NCBI RefSeq assembly: GCF_001294575.1 | Contig: NZ_CP012676.1 | Coordinates: forward strand, 2,542,001-2,606,000 | Source of the DNA: Pseudomonas versuta | GTDB taxonomy: Bacteria; Pseudomonadota; Gammaproteobacteria; Pseudomonadales; Pseudomonadaceae | Reading direction: 5' to 3' | DNA length: 64,000 nucleotides | Shown: piece after piece, positions 18,588 through 26,471 of the stretch | How positions within the stretch are numbered: the first letter of the stretch is position 1 | Layout: every line of letters starts with the position of its first letter | The notes under the pieces: generated by a model | Seen by the model: only the letters and a program-made list of their open reading frames with translations | What the model was told of the DNA's origin: nothing | Database searches by the model: none | Program-made: the position numbers and the translations under genes

Positions 18588-18607
18588 GGGGCCGCCATTA
18601 GTAGCAC

Positions 18608-18634
18608 CGCTAATATACGGAATAAGTATTAGCA
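18608..18634. promoter_or_regulatory. Inverted GCTAAT...ATTAGC in the LysR/MFS divergent promoter
   Basis: GCTAAT (18609-18614) and ATTAGC (18628-18633) form an inverted repeat with a 13-base spacer in the divergent region between the LysR gene and the MFS operon. The right half, TATTAGCA, resembles the TGCTAGCA units near 9280 and 17563. Position and symmetry suggest autoregulation and control of the divergent operon by the LysR protein. Confidence 0.4.
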
Positions 18635-18739
18635 AATTGATTAATTATTGGCCGCAGGCGATAAAGCCCGCAAGCGCCACAGAGCGCTACGTGATTGATC
18701 CTGAACCCTGCCAAATAACAAATGCTAAAAGGGCTCTGC

Positions 18740-20044
18740 ATGCGAACCTCTTCCAGTCAGCCGCGACGCGCGGCCGCAGCCGCATTCGTTGGCACCACCA
18801 TCGAATTCTATGATTTCTACATCTATGCCACGGCAGCGGCACTGATTCTGGGGCAAGTGTTTTTCCCCAGCAGTAATCCGGCCCTGAGCACTCTGGCAGC
18901 GTTCGGCACCTTCGCTGTGGGCTTCATCGCCCGGCCCATGGCCGGGATGGTGTTCGGGCATTTGGGCGACCGTCTCGGGCGCAAGAAAATGCTGCTCTTC
19001 ACCATGTTGTTGATGGGCCTGGCAACCACCGGTATCGGCCTGCTACCCAGCTACGCCAGTGTCGGCATCTGGGCGCCGATCGGGCTGGTGACATTGCGCA
19101 TCGTGCAGGGCATATCGGTTGGCGGTGAATGGGGTGGCGCAGTGCTGATGGCCAGCGAACATGCACCCGCCGGGCGCAAGACCTTTTATGCGTCGTTCGC
19201 CCAGCTGGGCAGCCCTGCCGGTCTGCTGCTGGCGCTGATTGCCTTTCGCCTGGTCACCTCACTGGATGCAGAAGCGTTCGCTGACTGGGGCTGGCGCCTG
19301 CCGTTCCTGGCCAGCGGTGTGTTGATGATCATCGGTCTGGCGATTCGCTTCGGGGTCGAGGAGTCACCCGAGTTCAAGGCCATCGCTGAAAAAGGCGAGA
19401 CTGCCAAATATCCGGTGCTGGAAGTGCTGCGCACCTGCAAGCGGCAGATCTTCTACGCCGCTTGCGCGGTGACCATTGGCTCGGCCGGTTTCTTCTTTAC
19501 CAACACCTTCATGCTCACCTACGTCACTCAATATCAGGGCATCTCCCGCGCGACCATTCTCGATTGCCTGTTTCTGGTGACGATCCTGCAGTTCATTTCC
19601 CAGCCAATAAGTGCCTTGCTGGCAGAACGCATCGGCGAGGGCCGTTTCCTGATGCTTGCCGCACTGCTGTCGATGGCTGTGCCCTACCCCATGTTTTTGC
19701 TGGTGGGCACGCAAAACCTGGCGCTGATGACCCTGGGCATTGCCATGGCAGTCGTCACCCTGTCCGGGCTGTATGCAGTGATCGCCGGCTACATGGCCCA
19801 AGCCTTTCCTGCCCACCTGCGCTATAGCGGCATCTCTATTGCTTACCAGTTGATCTGCGCCATCGCCGGCGGCTCGACACCCATCATCGGCACCTTGCTG
19901 GCCACCCGCTATGCGGGGCAATGGCTGCCGCTGGCTATTTTCTTCAGTTTACTGGCGGGTATCTCACTGTTCGGTGTGTGCGGCCTGGCACGCCTGCGTG
20001 GCGAAACCATGGCAGCAGCACCTGCACCGCAGCCCGCAATTTAA
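18740..20044 (+). CDS. MFS transporter, metabolite:H+ symporter (MHS) type
   Basis: A 434-residue, 12-helix carrier. It has the MHS opening GTTIEFYDFYIYATAAALI, the loop GHLGDRLGRKKMLLFTMLLMG, and IVQGISVGGEWGGAVLMASEHAP, which are diagnostic of the ShiA/ProP/KgtP group. The ATG at 18740 is preferred because AAGGG stands six bases before it; ATG at 18722 has no ribosome site. It is the first gene of a plus-strand operon with an aldolase, a hydroxyacid dehydrogenase and a carbamoylase-type hydrolase. The cargo is probably a small carboxylate used by those enzymes. Confidence 0.9.
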   Translation: MRTSSSQPRRAAAAAFVGTTIEFYDFYIYATAAALILGQVFFPSSNPALSTLAAFGTFAVGFIARPMAGMVFGHLGDRLGRKKMLLFTMLLMGLATTGIGLLPSYASVGIWAPIGLVTLRIVQGISVGGEWGGAVLMASEHAPAGRKTFYASFAQLGSPAGLLLALIAFRLVTSLDAEAFADWGWRLPFLASGVLMIIGLAIRFGVEESPEFKAIAEKGETAKYPVLEVLRTCKRQIFYAACAVTIGSAGFFFTNTFMLTYVTQYQGISRATILDCLFLVTILQFISQPISALLAERIGEGRFLMLAALLSMAVPYPMFLLVGTQNLALMTLGIAMAVVTLSGLYAVIAGYMAQAFPAHLRYSGISIAYQLICAIAGGSTPIIGTLLATRYAGQWLPLAIFFSLLAGISLFGVCGLARLRGETMAAAPAPQPAI

Positions 20045-20056
20045 TCAGGAGTTCCC

Positions 20057-20812
20057 ATGTTCAAACCCGACACCATCGATGCCGTTGAATGGCAGGCGCG
20101 TTGCGACCTGGCGGCCCTCTACCGGCTGGTTGCGCACTTTCGCATGACCGACCTGATCGATACGCATATCACTCTGCGCATTCCCGGGCCGGAGCATCAC
20201 TTTTTGATCAACCGCTACGGCGTGATTTTCGATCGCATGAAAGCCAGCGATCTGGTGCGCATCGATCAGCACGGCAACGTCATCAATGGGGATGCGGCAC
20301 ACAGCCGCGTCAACGCCGCCGGTTTTATCATCCACTCGGCGATCCACATGGCGCGCCCGGATCTGGACTGCGTGATCCACACCCACACGGCGGCGGGCAT
20401 GGCCGTTGCGGCCCAGGAGCATGGCCTGCTGCCAATCACCCAGCACGCCCTGAAGTACTACGCCAAGCTCGCCTATCACACCTATGAAGGCATCGCCCTG
20501 TCGCTGGATGAACGCAAGCGCCTGGTGGCCGACCTGGGCACGCATAACGCCATGATTCTGCGCAACCACGGCTTGCTCGCCGCCGGCAGCGGCGTGGCCC
20601 AGGCATTCCATGAAATCCATTTTCTGGAGCGTGCCTGCCAGGCACAGGTTCAGGCGCTCTCTGGCAACAGCAAACTGGTTTACCCCAGCGAAGAGGTGTG
20701 CCGCCTGACAGCACAACAGTTCAACCGTGATGAGTCGCCAGAGATCGTGCAACTGACCTGGAAGGCCGTTCTGACCCTGATCGAAGACCAGCGCGAGTCC
20801 TATTGCTCATGA
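20057..20812 (+). CDS. Class II aldolase/adducin-family protein
   Basis: A 251-residue protein of the zinc-dependent class II aldolase/adducin family. The metal ligands are visible in CVIHTHTAAGMAVAAQ (His-x-His) and LRNHGLLAAGSGVAQAF (third His), and the substrate loop in DTHITLRIPG. The ribosome site AGGAG lies seven bases before the ATG. It follows the MFS gene by 12 bp and its stop overlaps the next start as ATGA. Relatives are fuculose/rhamnulose-phosphate aldolases, methylthioribulose-P dehydratase and decarboxylases of keto acids. With a dehydrogenase next, it may cleave or decarboxylate a hydroxy-keto acid; this is inference. Confidence 0.85.
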   Translation: MFKPDTIDAVEWQARCDLAALYRLVAHFRMTDLIDTHITLRIPGPEHHFLINRYGVIFDRMKASDLVRIDQHGNVINGDAAHSRVNAAGFIIHSAIHMARPDLDCVIHTHTAAGMAVAAQEHGLLPITQHALKYYAKLAYHTYEGIALSLDERKRLVADLGTHNAMILRNHGLLAAGSGVAQAFHEIHFLERACQAQVQALSGNSKLVYPSEEVCRLTAQQFNRDESPEIVQLTWKAVLTLIEDQRESYCS

Positions 20813-21738
20813 CCACCCTCGTATTGCTGAGCAAAGACCACAAGCTGCTCGCACAATTGCAGGCTGCCTTCGCTGAACACGCACCATCACTGCAGGTGGT
20901 ACTCGCAGATGATCCCGCAGCCGCTCAGGCCCGGGTCGCGGCGTGCTGGCATCCGCCCGCAGGCAGCCTGGCCCGCTTGCCGAATCTGCGTCTGGTGCAC
21001 TCGGTGGCAGCAGGGGTTGATCACCTTGGCAGCGACACCAGTGGCCCGGTGGTGCCGGTTTGCCGGGTGGTCGATCCCGATCACCGCCAGGGCATGACCG
21101 AGTATGTGCGCTGGACCGTGCTGCATTTCCACCGGGACTTTGACCGAGTCATTGCCCAACAGCGCAGCCGTCTCTGGGAGCGCCACCCGCAGCGGCCCGC
21201 CGGGCAGTTCAAGGTGGGAGTGATGGGCCTCGGTTCACTGGGCGCAGCCATCGCCAGCGATCTGGCTGGTGCCGGATATGACGTTCGCGGCTGGGCACGC
21301 AGCCCGCGCCAGCTTGACGGGGTCGCCTGCCATTACGCCGAGGTCGGGTTTGAGGGTTTTGTCGATGGCCTTGATCTGCTGGTCAACCTGCTGCCGTTGA
21401 CCGATGCCACGCGAGGCATCTTGTGCAGCCGCACCTTTGACCGGCTGGCCCGCGGTGCCGCCATCGTTAACGTGGGGCGCGGCCAGCATCTGTGCATTGA
21501 CGACTTGCAGCTGGCACTGCACAGCGGCCAGTTGCGCGGCGCGGTGCTGGACGTGTTCGAACATGAACCACTGCCGGCCGAGCACGCGCTGTGGCACATG
21601 CCGGGTGTGGTCATCACCCCGCATATGGCGTCTGCGGCGTCCCACGCCTGCATCGCCCGCCAGGTCGCAGAAAACACCCGCCGGCTTTTATCCGGCGAAG
21701 TCTTGAACAACCTGGTGGACCCTTTACTGGGCTACTGA
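20809..21738 (+). CDS. D-2-hydroxyacid dehydrogenase, glyoxylate/hydroxypyruvate reductase A-like
   Basis: A 309-residue NAD(P)-dependent D-isomer-specific 2-hydroxyacid dehydrogenase starting MTTLVLLSKDHKLL. The Rossmann motif is VGVMGLGSLGAAIASDLAGAGYDV in two pieces (GLGSLG core), followed by GWARSPRQ, which often fits NADP preference. NVGRGQHLCIDDL supplies the catalytic Arg, VLDVFEHEPLP the Glu, and MPGVVITPHMAS the catalytic His. Length and pattern fit GhrA. The start overlaps the aldolase stop. It would interconvert a 2-keto acid (glyoxylate, hydroxypyruvate or similar) and the hydroxy acid in the same cytoplasmic pathway. Confidence 0.9.
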   Translation: MTTLVLLSKDHKLLAQLQAAFAEHAPSLQVVLADDPAAAQARVAACWHPPAGSLARLPNLRLVHSVAAGVDHLGSDTSGPVVPVCRVVDPDHRQGMTEYVRWTVLHFHRDFDRVIAQQRSRLWERHPQRPAGQFKVGVMGLGSLGAAIASDLAGAGYDVRGWARSPRQLDGVACHYAEVGFEGFVDGLDLLVNLLPLTDATRGILCSRTFDRLARGAAIVNVGRGQHLCIDDLQLALHSGQLRGAVLDVFEHEPLPAEHALWHMPGVVITPHMASAASHACIARQVAENTRRLLSGEVLNNLVDPLLGY

Positions 21739-21760
21739 CGCAACACGCCAGAGGTATCGC

Positions 21761-22990
21761 ATGAACGTATTGAACTGTAACGGCGAACGGCTGTGGAACA
21801 GCCTGATGGAAATGTCCACGATCGGCGCCACCGACCAGGGCGGCAACTGCCGATTGGCCCTGTCTGCCGAAGACCAGGCCGGGCGCGAGCTGTTCATGGG
21901 CTGGTGCAAGGAAGCCGGGATGAGCCTGGCTTTCGACGCCATCGGCAACCTCTTCGCCCGTCTTCCCGGGCTGGACGATCATCTGGCCCCGGTGGTGATG
22001 GGCAGCCATCTTGATACCCAGCCCAAAGGTGGCCGCTTCGACGGTATCTATGGCGTGCTGAGCGGTCTGGAAGTAGTGCGTTGCCTCAACGAACAGGGGG
22101 TACAGAACCGCCGCCCGATAGAAATTGCCGTGTGGACCAACGAAGAAGGTGCACGTTTCACCCCGGCCATGTTCGGCTCGGCGGTATTCACCGGCAGCCT
22201 CGCGCTGCAGACCGCACTGGATGCCTGCGATGTTGACGGCATCAGTGTGGCGCAATGCCTGGACGCCACCCGGCATGTCGGTGAATTGGCGCTCCAGCGC
22301 CCCTTCGACAGCTATTTCGAAGCCCATATCGAGCAAGGCCCGATCCTCGAAGACAACGGCTTGCCGGTGGGTGTGGTGACCGGTGGACAGGCCATTTGCT
22401 GGCTGGATGTCACGGTGCGGGGCATGAGTGCCCACGCCGGCACGACCCCCATGGCCCTGCGCAAGGATGCCCTGTTTGGCGTGGCGCAAATGGCCGCGCA
22501 ACTGGAAACCCTGTGCGCCGATTTCGCACCCCAGGGGCTGGTGACCATCGGCCAACTGAATATCGCCAAGTCATCGCGCAATACCATTGCCGGTAGCGTG
22601 ACGTTCACGGTCGACCTGCGCCATCACCAGGACTCACAGATTGCCGTCATGGAACAAAGGGTGCGCGAGCACTTCCAGGGCATCGCCGACCAACGTGGCC
22701 TGCCCCTGGCGATCGAGCGCCACTGGCTGAGCCCGGCCACCCCGTTTGACCGCGAATGCGTGGCGGCTGTGCGTCGAGCGGTAGAGGCCCTGGGCTACCC
22801 GCATCAGGACATCGTCAGCGGTGCCGGGCATGACGCCATCCTGCTGGCCCGGCATTGCCCCACCACCATGGTGTTCATCCCTTGCGTGGGCGGCTTGAGC
22901 CACAACGAAGCCGAAGACGTACTGCCGGCAGACGCGCGCATGGGCTGCGATGTGCTGCTCAACGCGGTGGTCGAGCGACTGCAACGCTGA
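21761..22990 (+). CDS. M20-family amidohydrolase: N-carbamoyl-amino-acid hydrolase/allantoate amidohydrolase type
   Basis: A 409-residue dizinc enzyme of the HyuC/AllC/beta-ureidopropionase group. Zinc ligands lie in MGSHLDTQPKGGRFDGIYG (His, Asp), WTNEEGARFTPAMFGS (Glu pair), FEAHIEQGPILED (His) and near VSGAGHDAILLA (His). The inserted dimerisation domain begins at MSAHAGTTPM. These enzymes open N-carbamoyl groups or ureides to amino acid, CO2 and ammonia. The start has AGAGGT upstream and lies 22 bp after the dehydrogenase gene. It points to a ureide, hydantoin or pyrimidine-like substrate for this operon; the exact one is not determined. Confidence 0.88.
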   Translation: MNVLNCNGERLWNSLMEMSTIGATDQGGNCRLALSAEDQAGRELFMGWCKEAGMSLAFDAIGNLFARLPGLDDHLAPVVMGSHLDTQPKGGRFDGIYGVLSGLEVVRCLNEQGVQNRRPIEIAVWTNEEGARFTPAMFGSAVFTGSLALQTALDACDVDGISVAQCLDATRHVGELALQRPFDSYFEAHIEQGPILEDNGLPVGVVTGGQAICWLDVTVRGMSAHAGTTPMALRKDALFGVAQMAAQLETLCADFAPQGLVTIGQLNIAKSSRNTIAGSVTFTVDLRHHQDSQIAVMEQRVREHFQGIADQRGLPLAIERHWLSPATPFDRECVAAVRRAVEALGYPHQDIVSGAGHDAILLARHCPTTMVFIPCVGGLSHNEAEDVLPADARMGCDVLLNAVVERLQR

Positions 22991-23035
22991 CACACCAGAC
23001 AAGGGCACATAGAAGCCCGCACTAACAATAAACAA

Positions 23036-23053
23036 GCGCCCGGACGCGGGCGC
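23036..23053. terminator. GC-rich hairpin after the M20 gene
   Basis: GCGCCCG and CGGGCGC form a 7-bp stem with a 4-base loop, 46 bases after the M20 stop and before the second MFS gene. No T-run follows, so it may be a weak or internal terminator that separates two transcription units, or an mRNA-stabilising stem. Confidence 0.3.
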
Positions 23054-23125
23054 CCGCACTACTCAATACCTGCCAAACAAAAAAACTATATCCATGAGCC
23101 CACGCTCGATCTGGAGACATAAGGC

Positions 23126-24460
23126 ATGAACAGTTCTGCGCGCATACCCGACCCGTTGCCTACCGAGGACGCACCGGTCAACATGAGAAAAGTGGCGGTG
23201 GCCAGCGTCATCGGCACCACTGTCGAATGGTACGACCTGTTCGTTTTCGCGACCGCGTCGGCGCTGGTATTCAACAAAATTTTCTTCCCCGCCTTCGATG
23301 CCCTGGTGGGCACCCTGCTGGCGTTCGGCACCTTTGCTTCGGCCTACGGTGCACGCATCGTGGGCGCGGCCCTGTTTGGTCACTTCGGTGACAAGCTGGG
23401 ACGCAAATCAATGTTGCTGATCTCCTTGATGGTGATGGGCGCCGCGACCTTCGCCATCGGCTTGCTGCCGGACTATGCCACCATCGGCATCTGGGCCCCG
23501 ATCCTACTGTTGACCCTGCGCATCATTCAGGGCCTGGCACTGGGCGGCGAATGGGGGGGCGCCGTGTTGATGGCGGTGGAACATGCCCCTGCCAACCAGC
23601 GCGGCCTGTACGGTTCATGGGTGCAGATCGGCGTACCCGCCGGCACCATGATTGCCAACCTGGCCTTTCTGGCCATTGCCAGCATGCTTTACACCGAAGA
23701 CCTGCTGGCCTGGGGCTGGCGTATCCCCTTCCTGGGCAGCGCCCTGCTCATCGGCCTGGGGCTGTACATCCGTCTCAACATCACAGAAACACGCGCCTTC
23801 AAGCAGGCGAAAAAAACCGAAGAGCAGGTCAAAGTCCCGCTCGCGGAAATCTGCCGCAAGTACTGGAAACAGGTGCTGCTGGGCGGAATCGCGACGATGT
23901 CGACCGGGGCCTCGTTCAACATTATCGTCGCCTTCGGCCTCACCTACGGCACCCAGACCCTGGGCTTCAGCCGCCCGGCGATGCTCAGCGTAGTGCTGGC
24001 CTCCTGCGCGCTGTGCATCTTCATGCTCCCGGCTTTCGGCGCGCTGTCGGACCGCATCGGACGCAAGCCGGTGATCATCGGCGGCATCATTGCCGAAGCA
24101 CTGGTGGCGTTCCCGATGTTCTGGTTGATGGACACCCGCGAACTGCCGCTGGTGTTCCTCGGCTACATGCTGCTGATGACTGCTTTTGCGGCCAACTATG
24201 GCCCGATTGCCACCTTCCTCGCGGAGCTGTTCGGCACCAAAGTGCGTTATTCGGGACTGTCGGTTGCCTACATGCTGTCCGGGCTGCTCGGCAGCGCCGC
24301 TACGCCGATCATCACCACCGCCTTGCTGTCGTGGACGGGCAAAGGGTCTTCCGTGGCCTGGTACATGATCGGCTCGGCCGTCATCTCGCTGATCGCCTTG
24401 CTGCTGCTGACTGAGACCTTCAAACGCGACTTGAGCAGTCCCCATGCCAGCCATGCCTGA
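23126..24460 (+). CDS. MFS transporter, MHS type (second in this block)
   Basis: A 444-residue, 12-helix carrier with VIGTTVEWYDLFVFATASALV in helix 1, FGHFGDKLGRKSMLLISLM in the first loop and IIQGLALGGEWGGAVLMAVEHAP, the MHS signature. The ribosome site AAGG precedes the ATG. It lies 135 bp after the M20 gene and 46 bp before the RidA gene. It resembles the first MFS protein of the operon in family and layout but differs clearly in sequence, so the two may carry different compounds or parent and product. Inner membrane, proton-driven. Confidence 0.9.
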   Translation: MNSSARIPDPLPTEDAPVNMRKVAVASVIGTTVEWYDLFVFATASALVFNKIFFPAFDALVGTLLAFGTFASAYGARIVGAALFGHFGDKLGRKSMLLISLMVMGAATFAIGLLPDYATIGIWAPILLLTLRIIQGLALGGEWGGAVLMAVEHAPANQRGLYGSWVQIGVPAGTMIANLAFLAIASMLYTEDLLAWGWRIPFLGSALLIGLGLYIRLNITETRAFKQAKKTEEQVKVPLAEICRKYWKQVLLGGIATMSTGASFNIIVAFGLTYGTQTLGFSRPAMLSVVLASCALCIFMLPAFGALSDRIGRKPVIIGGIIAEALVAFPMFWLMDTRELPLVFLGYMLLMTAFAANYGPIATFLAELFGTKVRYSGLSVAYMLSGLLGSAATPIITTALLSWTGKGSSVAWYMIGSAVISLIALLLLTETFKRDLSSPHASHA

Positions 24461-24506
24461 CCCCTGTCAGACCTGCCCTGCCCCCTTAGCCTTGATGAGG
24501 TCATAC

Positions 24507-24890
24507 ATGAAACGCATTAGCGCAGCTCCCGGAACGATCGGCCCGGTCGGCCCCTACTCCCAGGCCGTTATCAGCGGCAATCTGGTGTTTACCGCCGGGC
24601 AAATTCCGGCGCTTGACGGGCTCGACTCACAACCTGAAAGCTTTGAAGAACAGGTACGTCAGACGTTGCGCAACCTGGAGGCAATTCTGATCACAGCAGG
24701 TTCCGATTTCGATCATGTGATCAAGGTCAATGGCTACCTGACCGACCCGGCACAACTGGAACCGTTCAACCACGTCTACAGCGAAGTGCTCGGGCATGCG
24801 CCACCGGCCCGGACCACGGTCTGCGTATCACTATGGGGCGTGGCTCTGGAAATTGACTGCATCGCTGAACTAAAAGGCACCCGTCCATGA
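24507..24890 (+). CDS. RidA-family enamine/imine deaminase
   Basis: A 127-residue protein starting MKRISAAPGTIGPVGPYSQ (ATG with GAGGT upstream; a longer reading runs into the MFS gene). The RidA fold is shown by GPYSQAVISGNLVFTAGQIP, the substrate Arg in HAPPARTTVCVS and the terminal EIDCIAEL with the conserved Glu. The family hydrolyses reactive enamines/imines to keto acids and ammonia; RutC-like members work in pyrimidine breakdown. Its stop overlaps the next start as ATGA, tying it to the RraA-like gene. It probably clears an unstable nitrogen intermediate of the pathway encoded upstream. Confidence 0.9.
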   Translation: MKRISAAPGTIGPVGPYSQAVISGNLVFTAGQIPALDGLDSQPESFEEQVRQTLRNLEAILITAGSDFDHVIKVNGYLTDPAQLEPFNHVYSEVLGHAPPARTTVCVSLWGVALEIDCIAELKGTRP

Positions 24891-25507
24891 ACAACGATGA
24901 ACTACGGGAAAAACTTCAACGCGTGAGCTTCGCCACACTGGGGCACTACCTCGAAGAAGGATTCGTCAGCCACGAGATTCGCTCGCAGCTGAACGGGGTA
25001 AAAGTGGTCGGCCGCGCCTTCACGCTACGGGTTGCCAATGCCGACGCTTATGCGGTCAACCGGGCGTTGGCCGCTTTGTGCGAGGGCGACGTACTGGTGA
25101 TCGACATGCAAGGCGATCACCAGCACGCATGTGTGGGCACCGTGACTGCCTGCGCAGCCACGATCCGGGGGGCGAAGGCAATCATTGTCGATGGGGTGGT
25201 GACTGACATCGTCGAACTGCGCGAAGCGGGCCTTCCGGTATTTGCCCGCGGTACCAGCCTGCTGACCACCAAGTTGCGCAGCGATCCGGGCAGTGCCATG
25301 GGAGTGGCGGTCACTTGTGGCGCAGTGACTGTGCGCCCCGGTGACTGGGTGCTGGCTGACGATAATGGCGTGTTCATCGCCAGTGACGAAGTGCTCGGTG
25401 GCGTGATTGATCTGGCCCTCGCCAGCGATGCCGCCGAACCCATGCTGATCGAGCGCATACGCAACGGCGAACCCCTTGAACAGCAGTTGCAGGTGGAGCC
25501 GGGGTAG
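24887..25507 (+). CDS. RraA-like protein (4-hydroxy-4-methyl-2-oxoglutarate aldolase/oxaloacetate decarboxylase family)
   Basis: A 206-residue member of the RraA/HMG-aldolase family (often mislabelled as dimethylmenaquinone methyltransferase). GVKVVGRAFTLRV, IIVDGVVTDIVELREAGLPVFARG (D and R that bind metal and pyruvate enolate), and VTVRPGDWVLADDNGVF are in the expected order. Enzymatic members cleave 4-carboxy-4-hydroxy-2-oxoadipate-type compounds to pyruvate, while RraA itself lacks this activity. Genomic placement at the end of a catabolic operon favours a lyase. It converges with the IclR gene 45 bp on. Confidence 0.85.
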   Translation: MNNDELREKLQRVSFATLGHYLEEGFVSHEIRSQLNGVKVVGRAFTLRVANADAYAVNRALAALCEGDVLVIDMQGDHQHACVGTVTACAATIRGAKAIIVDGVVTDIVELREAGLPVFARGTSLLTTKLRSDPGSAMGVAVTCGAVTVRPGDWVLADDNGVFIASDEVLGGVIDLALASDAAEPMLIERIRNGEPLEQQLQVEPG

Positions 25508-25552
25508 CAGACCTGTTCAGGCCGGCGCCCGCCAGGATACCGGCTTCGCACT

Positions 25553-26326
25553 TCACAGCATCATGATCGGCCTCAGCAACGCCTGCCCTTCATATAGGGC
25601 TGAAAGATAACGCTCACGCATCTCGCCCACGGTCATGCGGGAAGCATGGGTGGTGAGGGTCAGGGCCGCCTGCAGTTGCCGGTCGCGATCAATCAGCGGC
25701 ACGCTCAATACCCGCATGCCCACTTCATACTCCTGGTCCACCACCACATGGCCACGCTCGGCGCACAGGGCTATTTCATCGCGAATCCGTGCTTCATCCG
25801 TCAGGGTGTAAGGCGTTATGGCACGTGGCGGGTTGCGCGAAAAATAGGCGTCCAGTTCCGGCGCAGTCAGGCTCGCCAGCCATAGCCGGCCACTGCCGGT
25901 GCAGTACATCGGCACCCGTGACCCCGGGCGGATCGACATTGAGGTGATGTGGCTGTAGCGGCTACGAACGATATGCACGATGTCATCACCGTCGCGCACC
26001 CCCACCGAGACATGCTCCTGAGTGCTGCGGGCCACCTGCTCGACAATCGGGCGCAGCATGCGCGGCAACACCGCTGAGTCGACGTACGCCTGGCCAATGC
26101 GTAAAGCCTTGGCGGTGAGCCAGTAATAACGGCCATCGGTTTGCACGAAGCTGTCATGCACCAGCGTCAGCAAAAATCTGCGGGCAGCGCTTTGGGTCAT
26201 GCCGGCCAGCCTGGCCGCCTCGGGCACACTCAATCGCGGATGCTCCTGGGAAAACAGCTGCAACAACGCCAGGCCCTTTTGCAGGCCGACGATCAAATCA
26301 CGGGAATGGATGGTGGGCTGTTTCAC
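25553..26326 (-). CDS. IclR-family transcriptional regulator
   Basis: A 257-residue IclR protein. The winged helix is about residues 10-70 (LQKGLALLQLFSQEHPRLSVPEAARLAGMTQSAARRFLLTL in outline) and the GAF-like effector domain about 85-250 (QEHVSVGVRDGDDIVHIVRS, MYCTGSGRLWLA, ALCAERGHVVVDQEYEVGM). The layout resembles the PcaR/PobR subgroup that controls aromatic catabolism. The only sensible start is GTG at 26326. It diverges from the shikimate-dehydrogenase-like gene, with a perfect palindrome at 26362-26380 between them, and probably controls that operon. Confidence 0.92.
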   Translation of the reverse strand: MKQPTIHSRDLIVGLQKGLALLQLFSQEHPRLSVPEAARLAGMTQSAARRFLLTLVHDSFVQTDGRYYWLTAKALRIGQAYVDSAVLPRMLRPIVEQVARSTQEHVSVGVRDGDDIVHIVRSRYSHITSMSIRPGSRVPMYCTGSGRLWLASLTAPELDAYFSRNPPRAITPYTLTDEARIRDEIALCAERGHVVVDQEYEVGMRVLSVPLIDRDRQLQAALTLTTHASRMTVGEMRERYLSALYEGQALLRPIMML

Positions 26327-26361
26327 CGGCTGTGCTCTTATTATTGGAAATTAACGCGATT

Positions 26362-26380
26362 ATCGCACTGGCAGTGCGAT
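26362..26380. promoter_or_regulatory. Perfect 9+1+9 palindrome, probable IclR operator
   Basis: ATCGCACTGGCAGTGCGAT is a perfect inverted repeat (9-base arms, single central G) in the 145-bp divergent region between the IclR gene and the shikimate-dehydrogenase-like gene. GCGATTATC also occurs twice, 20 bp apart (26356-26364 and 26376-26384), overlapping the palindrome. IclR proteins bind such palindromes, often as paired dimers. Confidence 0.65.
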
Positions 26381-26471
26381 TATCAATGCACAAGCGCCTC
26401 GACTTGATTGTCCGCTTTACAGCCCGCTCGCAGTATTGGCCCACAACACAGCCAATAAGCGGGAGCTCCAC

